The notes below the pieces were generated by a model. That model saw only the letters and a program-made list of their open reading frames with translations, made no database searches and was not told the origin of the DNA. From positions 1 through 22,367 of the forward strand of contig DATAZV010000309.1 of the NCBI GenBank assembly GCA_036271855.1: a DNA stretch of 22,367 nucleotides, in the 5' to 3' direction. The translations under genes and the position numbers were made by a program. Positions within the stretch are counted from its first letter, which is position 1, and each line of letters starts with the position of its first letter. This DNA comes from JAQGMJ01 sp036271855. Lineage in GTDB: Bacteria; Pseudomonadota; Gammaproteobacteria; Burkholderiales; JAEUOS01. Of the stretch, positions 1-6,158 are shown piece by piece.

Positions 1-371
1 CGGCCGGCCCGTCGGTGCAGGCGCGGCTTGCCCTTGCCGTCGAGAAATTGCAGCGCCAGGTCCATCAGCTCGCGATTTCCCGAGCTCAGGGACTGCAGCA
101 GGGTGGCGCGCGCATACAGGTCGTTGCCGGTGAATTCGAAGGGATCGAAATACATGCCGAACACCTTGCGGTATTGATTGCGCATTTGCGACAGCAGGGT
201 GGCGTCGCGTCCGGAAAGGCGCACGTGGCCGGTACCCTGGACCTTGCGCCGCTCGCTTGCCGCCGCCGCCGCTGCCGCCGCTTTGGCCGACGCGCTGCTT
301 GCTCTGTCTTCGGCGATGGCGATGGCCTGAGCGTGGATGCCGGGTGTGCTGTTGTTGTTTTGCAGGCTCAT
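1..371 (-). CDS. hypothetical protein, C-terminus cut by window edge
   Basis: A minus-strand frame opens with ATG at 371 and stays open for 123 codons to the left edge, so the C-terminus is missing. Upstream of the ATG lie GAGGTGG and GAGGGG, either of which could serve as ribosome binding site, and a plausible promoter sits about 40 bases upstream. The N-terminus begins MSLQNNNSTPGIHAQAIA and continues into an Ala-rich stretch (about residues 25-40). After that comes a better-folded segment with motifs such as RLSGRDATLLSQMRNQYRKV and FDPFEFTGNDLYARATLLQS, which looks helical. There is no signal peptide or membrane segment. I do not recognise the family. It is transcribed apart from the pseudopilin operon, with about 300 bases between them. 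Confidence 0.6.
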   Translation of the reverse strand, partial: MSLQNNNSTPGIHAQAIAIAEDRASSASAKAAAAAAAASERRKVQGTGHVRLSGRDATLLSQMRNQYRKVFGMYFDPFEFTGNDLYARATLLQSLSSGNRELMDLALQFLDGKGKPRLHRRAG

Positions 372-408
372 GTCCACCTCGGACCCCTCTAATTTGATTG
401 ACGTCCAA

Positions 409-436
409 AGTGTATCGGCATCGCGGGCAAGCGCAA
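409..436 (-). promoter_or_regulatory. putative sigma70 promoter of the left-edge gene
   Basis: On the minus strand, TTGCGC (436-431) and TACACT (414-409) are separated by 16 bases. The -10 box lies about 37 bases upstream of the ATG at 371, a sensible distance. Each hexamer matches the consensus at four of six positions. This is a sequence match only. Confidence 0.4.
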
Positions 437-464
437 AGGGAGTGGCGGGTGATTTGCAAAAGTT

Positions 465-493
465 CACAAAACGCGCGCTGATGGTCGCGCGCC
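465..493 (-). terminator. possible terminator of the kinase-pseudopilin operon
   Basis: On the minus strand, GCGCGC, an 8-base loop and GCGCGC (492-473) are followed by GTTTTGTG. The stem is only six base pairs and the T-run is short. It is about 185 bases downstream of the last pseudopilin stop, so the assignment is tentative. Confidence 0.35.
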
Positions 494-676
494 GCGTGTC
501 CAACGCCACCCGCCCGCATGCATGTAACTTGCTACGACATCGGCATTACGCGCGGCAACGGCGCCACTAAATGAGGCATCGCCCGCGCCGAGCGCCCGCC
601 GCTGGTGCGCAATGACCACCTGCGGGATTTGTCAATTCTTCGTACTTGCCGAGGTGCCAAGGCGCGGCCGCTCCGG

Positions 677-1381
677 CTAGTCTGTCGGAATCGCGCGGTA
701 TGGCTTGCCGGTGATGTTGTCGGGAGCGGCGCCCGGGTCTGCCGGCGGGGGATCGCCGGCCTGGTCGAGCAGCCCCTGCAGGGCCTGCAAGTCCGGTGAC
801 GCCGGCGCGGCCGGGGTGGCCGGCGGGTTTGGTCCTGCGGGCGCCACCGGTGCTGCCGGCAACACCGGCAGCACGGGCGCCACGTAGATGAACTGCCACT
901 CCGAGATTTTGGTCTTGCCCTCGAGGTACTTGAATTCCAGCGGAAAGTTGTACAGCTTGACCGCCTTTGCCGGCGACTGGCTGTAGATGCCCATGATGCC
1001 GCCGCCCGGCGCCTGCACCGTGCCCCAGTCCAGGCGCCCGGTGAGCGGATCGGGATAAATCTGCCGCAGGTGGCGCTTCAGCGCCCTGCTGCGCGGGTCG
1101 ACCAGCAGGTCTTCCAGGCGCGCCGGGTAGCGCGGGCTGCCTGGCGGCAGATCGGCACCGGCCTCGTAGTAGCTCTGGAGGGCGCTGCGGAATTCGCCGC
1201 CGACGAAAATCAGCTGCTCTTCGGAGGTGCGCCGCTGGAACTGCGCGCCGGTGATGATGGCGACGCCGGCAACGATGGCCATCACGCCCATGAACACCAG
1301 CAAAGCCATCAGGATGAAGCCGCGCGCGCGGCGCGCATGCACGAGCGCCGCGGCGTGCCTGGAGAAATGGCGGTTCACCAT
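677..1381 (-). CDS. atypical type II secretion/type IV pilus-like pseudopilin lacking Glu5
   Basis: This 234-residue protein carries a class III prepilin leader. A basic leader of 21 residues ends in RRARG, followed by F and the hydrophobic stretch ILMALLVFMGVMAIVAGVAI (residues 23-42). Prepilin peptidase would cut after Gly21. Unlike GspG, position +5 of the mature form is Ala, not Glu; in known systems this is a trait of GspK minor pseudopilins. The rest resembles the GspG globular fold region, with a YPDPLTGRLDW motif. The last 65 or so residues are a Pro/Ala-rich tail (from about residue 168), unusual for pseudopilins. Its ATG overlaps the stop of the preceding pseudopilin gene as ATGGTGA, so translation is probably coupled. 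It is the last gene of the kinase-peptidase-pseudopilin run. The exact secretion role is unknown. Confidence 0.8.
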   Translation of the reverse strand: MVNRHFSRHAAALVHARRARGFILMALLVFMGVMAIVAGVAIITGAQFQRRTSEEQLIFVGGEFRSALQSYYEAGADLPPGSPRYPARLEDLLVDPRSRALKRHLRQIYPDPLTGRLDWGTVQAPGGGIMGIYSQSPAKAVKLYNFPLEFKYLEGKTKISEWQFIYVAPVLPVLPAAPVAPAGPNPPATPAAPASPDLQALQGLLDQAGDPPPADPGAAPDNITGKPYRAIPTD

Positions 1382-1890
1382 TGCGCGTACGGCGCGCCGT
1401 TCAGGCCGATGCCGGTGGATCTGGAATGGACGTCGTAGATGTCCGCGCCCGGCGCGGGCGCGGCCGCGTCGCTGGCGTAGGCACGCAGGGCCCAGGTGTC
1501 GCCGGCGGGGATCGAGGTGTTGCGCTGCATCGGGTCGCGCGGCAGGCGGTCGAGAAAATGCATCTTGCGGTGTTGCGGGTCCTGCTGGTCCTCGATGCCG
1601 TCGACCAGCACCTGCAGGGTTTTCGGATAACCGCTGGCGTTCGGCTCCGGCGCGATGCGGCCTTCGTCATAGGCGCGCTTGTAGGAATCGATGGCGCCGC
1701 GCAGGGCGCGCACCGCCGAGTACAGCTGCTGCTCGCGGTCGCGGGTGGCCATGATCTCCGACAGGTGTTCCACCGCCAGCGCGAGGATGGCCAGGATCGC
1801 CAGTCCCACCATCATCTCGATCAGCGTGAAGCCGGCGCGGCGCGGGCGCATAGGCCGCACGGGCTTGCCGGCAGAGGGAGAAGGGCGCAT
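1375..1890 (-). CDS. GspG-like type II secretion pseudopilin
   Basis: A 171-residue protein with a textbook prepilin N-terminus: RRAG, then FTLIEMMVGLAILAILALAV, with the conserved Glu at position +5. Cleavage and N-methylation by prepilin peptidase are expected. The globular part has the long amphipathic helix continuation (REQQLYSAVRALRGAIDSYK) and a LDRLPRDPMQ motif like the DPWG segment of GspG proteins. The start is uncertain: ATG at 1890 gives a 20-residue leader, while ATG at 1851 gives a more usual 7-residue leader (MRPRRAG). Neither has a clear Shine-Dalgarno, so coupling to the upstream M20 gene is likely. It overlaps the second pseudopilin by seven bases. No GspE/F ATPase or secretin gene is visible here, so the assembly machinery would have to be encoded elsewhere. 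Confidence 0.88.
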   Translation of the reverse strand: MRPSPSAGKPVRPMRPRRAGFTLIEMMVGLAILAILALAVEHLSEIMATRDREQQLYSAVRALRGAIDSYKRAYDEGRIAPEPNASGYPKTLQVLVDGIEDQQDPQHRKMHFLDRLPRDPMQRNTSIPAGDTWALRAYASDAAAPAPGADIYDVHSRSTGIGLNGAPYAQW

Positions 1891-1924
1891 GCGTGATTCG
1901 ACCGTGGCCGCTGCGCGCCGGCGC

Positions 1925-3361
1925 CTACCGCGCCGGTGCCTTTTCGCCCAGGTCCCAGAACAGGCCCGCCATCATCGCCAGGCCCTCGCGCAGGATCGGT
2001 TCGAGCACATGCTCGTCAGGGGCATGCTGCGCGCAGCCGGCGTAGGAATGCGGCACCCATAGCGTGGGCAGGCCGAGGATGTCGGCGAAACACTCGTTGG
2101 GCAGCGAGCCGCCGATGTTCGGCAGTACCGCCGGCTTGGCGCCCAGGGTACGGGTGATCGAATCGACCGCCCAGCGTACCCAGGGGGTATCCGGGTCGAG
2201 CCGGGTGGCGTGGAACATGCCCTTGGCGGATTGCGTTACGGTCACCATGCCGAAGCCTGCGGCATCGAGATGGCGCCGCAATGCCGGTACGAATTCCAGC
2301 GGATCGCAGCCGGCGACATAGCGCACCTGGCAATGCGCGCTGGCCGTGCCGGGAATCGCATTCACCGGGTTCTCCGGATTGCCGGTCTTGAATGCCAGCA
2401 CCTCGAAGGTATTCCAGCCGTAGACTTTTTCGGCGCGCGACAGGCCGGTCTCGCCCCACCAATCGTCGACCGCCGGCTCTTCCGCACCCGGCTCGACCGC
2501 GCAATCGGCCAGCGCGCGGCGCACCGACGCCGGCATGCTCTGCGGCAGCAGCTCAGGCACCTGCACGCGGCCGTCGCGGTCGATGATGCTGGCCAGCGCA
2601 TGCGCCAGCACCACGCCCGGGTTGGCCAGGAGGCCGCCCCAGTTGCCGGAGTGGTGCGCGCCTTCGCGCAGGCGCACCTGGAAGTCCATGTTGATTGCGC
2701 CGCGCGAGCCGAGATAAAGGGTAGGCCGTGCCGCTGCCAGGCGCGGCCCGTCGGAGGCGATCAGCACATCGGCTTTGAGGCGCTGCTTTTCGCACGCGCA
2801 AAATTCGGCCAGGCCCGGCGAGCCGATCTCCTCGCCAGTTTCGATCAGGAATTTGGCATTGAAACCGAGGCGCCCGCGCTCGGCCAGCACCGCCGCCAGC
2901 GCCGCCAGGTTGACCGAATGCTGGCCCTTGTTGTCGGCGCTGCCGCGGCCGTAGTAGCGCTGCCCCTCGTGCTGCAGTTCCCATGGCGACAGGCCGGCGC
3001 GCCATTGGCCTTCGAGGCCGCGGATCACGTCGGCGTGCCCGTACGAGAGCATGGTCGGCAGCGCCGGATCTTCGATGCGCTCGGCCACCAGGAAAGGGCC
3101 GCCGCCGGCGACCGGGTTGTCTAGCACGGCGACCGTGAAGCCCATGCGCGCTAGCGCCGGCATCATCTCGCCTTGCAGATATTGCGTCAGCGCCGCGCGC
3201 TGTTGCGGATTCTGGCTTTCAGTGCGCACGGCGACGCGGCGCGCCAGGTCGGCGATGAAAGTGCCGTCGTCGAAGTGGCGCGCCGCGCGCATCAGCGCGC
3301 CCGCGCGGCTTAGCGCCGGGCCGCCAGGGCCGGCGGCAGGGCGCTCAGCCGTCGATGGCAT
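1925..3361 (-). CDS. M20 family metallopeptidase
   Basis: A cytoplasmic dinuclear-zinc peptidase or amidohydrolase of the M20 (ArgE/DapE/CPG2) family, 478 residues as drawn. Visible motifs in order: SYGHADVIRGLEG (zinc ligand His109 and Asp111), GRGSADNKGQ (bridging Asp143), ETGEEIGSPG (catalytic Glu177 and zinc ligand Glu178), IASDGPR (Asp204), the dimerisation domain around 215-330, and a C-terminal GGSLPNECFADILG and WVPHS segment. All expected metal ligands appear present. There is no signal peptide. The first ATG (3361) overlaps the kinase stop by 17 bases; an internal ATG at 3292 (residue 24, MRAARHFDDG) may be the real start, because the first 23 residues are low-complexity. The substrate cannot be told; members cut dipeptides or remove N-acyl groups. 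The pairing with a Ser/Thr kinase and pseudopilins is unexplained. Confidence 0.93.
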   Translation of the reverse strand: MPSTAERPAAGPGGPALSRAGALMRAARHFDDGTFIADLARRVAVRTESQNPQQRAALTQYLQGEMMPALARMGFTVAVLDNPVAGGGPFLVAERIEDPALPTMLSYGHADVIRGLEGQWRAGLSPWELQHEGQRYYGRGSADNKGQHSVNLAALAAVLAERGRLGFNAKFLIETGEEIGSPGLAEFCACEKQRLKADVLIASDGPRLAAARPTLYLGSRGAINMDFQVRLREGAHHSGNWGGLLANPGVVLAHALASIIDRDGRVQVPELLPQSMPASVRRALADCAVEPGAEEPAVDDWWGETGLSRAEKVYGWNTFEVLAFKTGNPENPVNAIPGTASAHCQVRYVAGCDPLEFVPALRRHLDAAGFGMVTVTQSAKGMFHATRLDPDTPWVRWAVDSITRTLGAKPAVLPNIGGSLPNECFADILGLPTLWVPHSYAGCAQHAPDEHVLEPILREGLAMMAGLFWDLGEKAPAR

Positions 3362-5393
3362 AGCGGCCTGCCGTGCTCGGAAAGCCGAGCATCACCTTGG
3401 AAAGCTCTTCGAAGAATTCCACCTCCAGCCCGGCGGCCGGCACCAGGTAGCGTGAGCGCCCCAGCGGACCGATGTTGCGGCAGGTGATGTCGACGGTGAA
3501 GTCCGTGTAATTCGCCATCAGGGTGAAGGAGCAGATGAACTTGAACTCGAAATTGAAGGTCGCACGCAGGGTCTGCTTGAAGTCGTTCTTGACCTCCTGA
3601 AATTCGTACTTGACCTCGTGCGAATCCAGCAGCGCGCGGAACTTCGGCAGTTCGGCCGCGTTGACGGTGGCGCGCCCCGGGTCGGGCGAGGTGAGGTAGT
3701 AGGACACCAGCAGGTGGTCGGTCACATCCTTGATCTTGCCGCGGTCGTCGATGCGCTTCATGCGCGAGTTGACCGTCGCCTCATGGAACACCAGCGGCGG
3801 GCAGGGCCCGTAGAACAGCAGGCTGTGCTCGCCGGCATAGATCGGCGTCGCTTCATTGATCTCGCGGCACACTTCGAGCAGGAAGCTGTAACCGGCACGT
3901 AGCTTGGCGTCGAAGGCCAGCATCGCCTCGGCCTCGGCGTCGCGCCGCGCATTGACCTGGTTTTTCAGATCGGGCGAGGCCTGCTGGCGCAGCAGGCCGA
4001 ACACGCCGCTCTTGCGCCCGCCGCCCGCGGGGTTGGTGGCTTCGAGGTCGAGCGCGCCCGGCGCGCTTTCGATGCCGGAGGCGATGTTGTCCCAGTCCTT
4101 GGCGCGTGGCGCATTTTTGCGCAGGCTGGCCATCGCCTGGGCTTCCTCCTCGACAAACTTGCGCTGCATTTCGTCCAGGTCGCGGCCGACACTGTCGAGA
4201 TCGCCCAGCAGGTTATGTCCCGCATCGAGGTTCTTTTCGCGGGTGGCGGCAAAGCGCGAGGGCGGCTCTTGCGCCGGCGCGGCAGCGGGCAGGGCGGCGG
4301 AAGCTTCCCCCGCCCCGGCTGCGGCGGCCGGCGGCGGCGGCGCGGCTGCCGGGGCCACTGCCGGCGCGGGTGCAGCCCGCAGTGCCGTCGGTGGCGTGAT
4401 GGCCGGCGCGAGCGTGTTCTTGCGGCCCAGAAACTCCGCGGCCCGGCCCCACGCCGTGTTCGTACTGACGGTGGCGGGACCCGCGGGCGCTGCGGCGGCC
4501 GGCTTCGGCTCGACGTAGGCGGGCCGGTCGACGATGGCGGTCTGATCCGCCGTCGCGCCGGCCGGCAGGCGCAGCGACTTGAAGTTGCGCAGGTCGTTGG
4601 CGAATTCGCTGGCGCGCTGGTAACGGTCTTCGGGCTTTTTCGCCAGGGCTCGCGCCAGGATCAGTTCGAACGCGGGCGGTGCGTCGGGAATGGTCTGGCT
4701 CAGGGGCGGCACCGGCGCGGTGACGATGCGCTGCATCAGCGAAAAAATGGTCGACGATTCGCCCTCTTCGAACGGGGTGCGCTTGGTCAGCATTTCGTAG
4801 AGCACGATGCCAAGCGAAAAAATGTCGGCACGGCCGTCGATCTGCTTGCCCAGCACATGCTCGGGCGCCATATAGCGCGGCGACCCCAGCATGGCTCCTG
4901 CCGTGGTGATGGCGGAGGACTGCAGATGGGCGATACCGAAATCGGTGATCTTGGCCAGGCCATGCGCCGAAACCATGATGTTGGCCGGCTTGACGTCGCG
5001 ATGCACCACGCCGAAGCGGTGCGCATAATCGAGGGCATCGGCAATTTGCGCAATCAGGGCGGCGATGCTGGCGAAGGGCATGCGTTCGGCGCGCATGATC
5101 TGCAGCAACGAGCGGCCGTCGAGAAATTCCATTGCCATAAAGGCGGCGCCGTCGGCCTCGCCGAACTCGTAGATGGTGACGATGTTCGGGTGGTTCAGGC
5201 GCCCGGCCGATTTCGCCTCGCGCAAAAAGCGCCCCTTGACCTCCGCCAGCGACTCGTCGGGCAGGTCGGAATTGAGCACTTTGATCGCCACCGGGCGCTC
5301 GATGGTCGAGTCCACGCCGTGGTACACCGTGCCCATGGCGCCGCGGCCGAGTTCCGCGATGATCTGGTATCGGCCTAGGGTTTGCGGAATCAT
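3345..5393 (-). CDS. soluble Hanks-type Ser/Thr protein kinase with unknown C-terminal domain
   Basis: A 682-residue protein. The kinase domain (about 8-270) has all key elements: Gly-rich loop GRGAMGTVY (17-24), VAIK with Lys38, Glu59, HRDVKPANI (131-139) with catalytic Asp133, DFG (151-153), and SPRYMAPE (171-178), so it should be active. A Pro/Ala-rich linker (about 280-380) leads to a helical, charged segment (385-430) and a C-terminal region (about 475-682) with mixed alpha/beta character that I cannot assign. No transmembrane helix or PASTA repeats are present, unlike PknB-type receptors, so it is probably cytosolic. It is the first gene of a run with an M20 peptidase and two pseudopilins, overlapping the peptidase start by 17 bases. 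Upstream, 5475-5480 reads TACAAT on the minus strand as a possible -10. Ser/Thr kinase identity is firm; targets are unknown. Confidence 0.93.
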   Translation of the reverse strand: MIPQTLGRYQIIAELGRGAMGTVYHGVDSTIERPVAIKVLNSDLPDESLAEVKGRFLREAKSAGRLNHPNIVTIYEFGEADGAAFMAMEFLDGRSLLQIMRAERMPFASIAALIAQIADALDYAHRFGVVHRDVKPANIMVSAHGLAKITDFGIAHLQSSAITTAGAMLGSPRYMAPEHVLGKQIDGRADIFSLGIVLYEMLTKRTPFEEGESSTIFSLMQRIVTAPVPPLSQTIPDAPPAFELILARALAKKPEDRYQRASEFANDLRNFKSLRLPAGATADQTAIVDRPAYVEPKPAAAAPAGPATVSTNTAWGRAAEFLGRKNTLAPAITPPTALRAAPAPAVAPAAAPPPPAAAAGAGEASAALPAAAPAQEPPSRFAATREKNLDAGHNLLGDLDSVGRDLDEMQRKFVEEEAQAMASLRKNAPRAKDWDNIASGIESAPGALDLEATNPAGGGRKSGVFGLLRQQASPDLKNQVNARRDAEAEAMLAFDAKLRAGYSFLLEVCREINEATPIYAGEHSLLFYGPCPPLVFHEATVNSRMKRIDDRGKIKDVTDHLLVSYYLTSPDPGRATVNAAELPKFRALLDSHEVKYEFQEVKNDFKQTLRATFNFEFKFICSFTLMANYTDFTVDITCRNIGPLGRSRYLVPAAGLEVEFFEELSKVMLGFPSTAGRYAIDG

Positions 5394-5470
5394 TTCTTCA
5401 GGCGGCGTGCGGGATTGTTATGGACGCACCACTTTCGACCACCGGGGCCGGTGCGCGTTGACTTCTTAGC

Positions 5471-5491
5471 CCGGATTGTAGCTCTATCCGG
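5471..5491. repeat. inverted repeat CCGGAT-N9-ATCCGG upstream of the kinase gene
   Basis: Perfect six-base arms at 5471-5476 and 5486-5491 flank a 9-base centre. The left arm overlaps a TACAAT hexamer on the minus strand (5480-5475), a candidate -10 box of the kinase operon about 80 bases from its ATG. It could be an operator. It has no T-run, so it is not terminator-like. Confidence 0.4.
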
Positions 5492-5507
5492 CGACCGGCC
5501 ACGCCTG

Positions 5508-5545
5508 AAAAAGCAGGGCCCCGGAACGCCTGTTCCGGGGCCCTG
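5508..5545 (-). terminator. strong intrinsic terminator of the Tyr/Pro-rich protein gene
   Basis: The 14-base arms 5514-5527 and 5532-5545 (CAGGGCCCCGGAAC and its exact complement) pair perfectly around a 4-base loop. On the minus strand the hairpin is followed by CTTTTTC. It lies 40-70 bases past the stop codon of the small exported protein, and it insulates the kinase operon promoter just downstream. Confidence 0.92.
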
Positions 5546-5584
5546 TCTATTCGGTCTTGCTTGGGTCTTGTGGCGCAGGCGCGC

Positions 5585-5890
5585 TTAACGCCTCCAGCCG
5601 CGATGGCCATAGTAGCCGCGATGGTAGTAATGCGGGCCGTAGTAGCCGCCGCCGTACACCACCGTCGGCCCGTAGACCGGCGCCGGCGCGTAGTAAGGCG
5701 CGGGGGCGCCATAGTACGCCGGCGCGGAGTAATAGGGGGCGGGCGGATAATAGTAAGGGCGCGGGGCGTAGTAGGGCGCTGGTACGCCGATCGACAGGCC
5801 GATGCCGATGTGGGGCCGCGCCATCGCGCTGCCGCTGACTGCCGCCAGGGCAATGCCGGTGGCGGCAAGAATCTTGGTGATGGTTTTCAT
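5585..5890 (-). CDS. small exported Tyr/Pro/Gly-rich protein
   Basis: A 101-residue protein with a clear Sec signal peptide: MKTITK, a hydrophobic core to residue 18, then SGSAMA with predicted cleavage after Ala24. The mature 77 residues contain 19 tyrosines, mostly as PYY/AYY/GYY pairs separated by Pro, Ala and Gly, and end in HRGYYGHRGWRR. There is no Cys and no lipobox. The start is supported by AAGGAGA at 5904-5898, seven bases upstream of the ATG. The gene is monocistronic, followed by a strong terminator. Similar low-complexity secreted proteins are common in Burkholderiales and usually have no assigned function; a surface or periplasmic structural role is possible but unproven. Confidence 0.85.
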   Translation of the reverse strand: MKTITKILAATGIALAAVSGSAMARPHIGIGLSIGVPAPYYAPRPYYYPPAPYYSAPAYYGAPAPYYAPAPVYGPTVVYGGGYYGPHYYHRGYYGHRGWRR

Positions 5891-5983
5891 GGTGAGGTCT
5901 CCTTGACTATCGGTTGGCGGGCATTTGCATTTAGGCCCGTATCTCCATAACGCCTAGTGTGCGCTCAAGCCGACTGGATTGCA

Positions 5984-6030
5984 GTAACCGAGTGTAACCA
6001 TTTGACAGCGATGTTACCGGGTTGTTACAC
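5984..6030 (+). promoter_or_regulatory. candidate NAMPT promoter with four GTAAC/GTTAC half-sites
   Basis: GTAACC occurs at 5984-5989 and 5994-5999, ten bases apart. GTTAC occurs at 6013-6017 and 6024-6028, eleven bases apart. The inner-left and outer-right copies extend to GTGTAAC (5992-5998) and GTTACAC (6024-6030), a perfect 7-base inverted pair. A perfect -35 TTGACA lies between them (6002-6007), and a weak -10, TACACC, sits 18 bases further (6026-6031), inside the last half-site. This layout suits a repressor acting on the NAMPT gene, the divergent small-protein gene, or both. A weaker alternative promoter is TTGGCG-N18-TAATTT at 6076-6105. Confidence 0.5.
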
Positions 6031-6158
6031 CTAGACCGCAAAATGTGCGCTATGTCACGTTATGGCAACGCAGCATTGGCGGAACCTACCGTGGACGTGT
6101 AATTTTGACCCGTGGCCGGGGTTGATCCGTGCTAAACCGAGAGGGGTTTTCATCATTC

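Larger units (their letters stand above)
372..676. other. intergenic region between pseudopilin operon and left-edge gene
   Basis: About 305 bases without a supported gene. It holds the candidate promoter (409-436) and candidate hairpin terminator (473-492) listed separately. Short frames on both strands here have no ribosome binding site and no recognisable protein content. I see nothing else in it. Confidence 0.6.

Noticed and set aside
4215..5378. A 387-codon plus-strand frame opposite the kinase gene
   Set aside because: Shadow frame: the minus strand encodes all kinase motifs, and this frame has no recognisable protein features.
5984..6158. Riboswitch upstream of the NAMPT gene
   Set aside because: I could not find the conserved core of a NAD-II, nadA or other known riboswitch; the GTAAC repeats overlap a -35 box and fit protein binding better.
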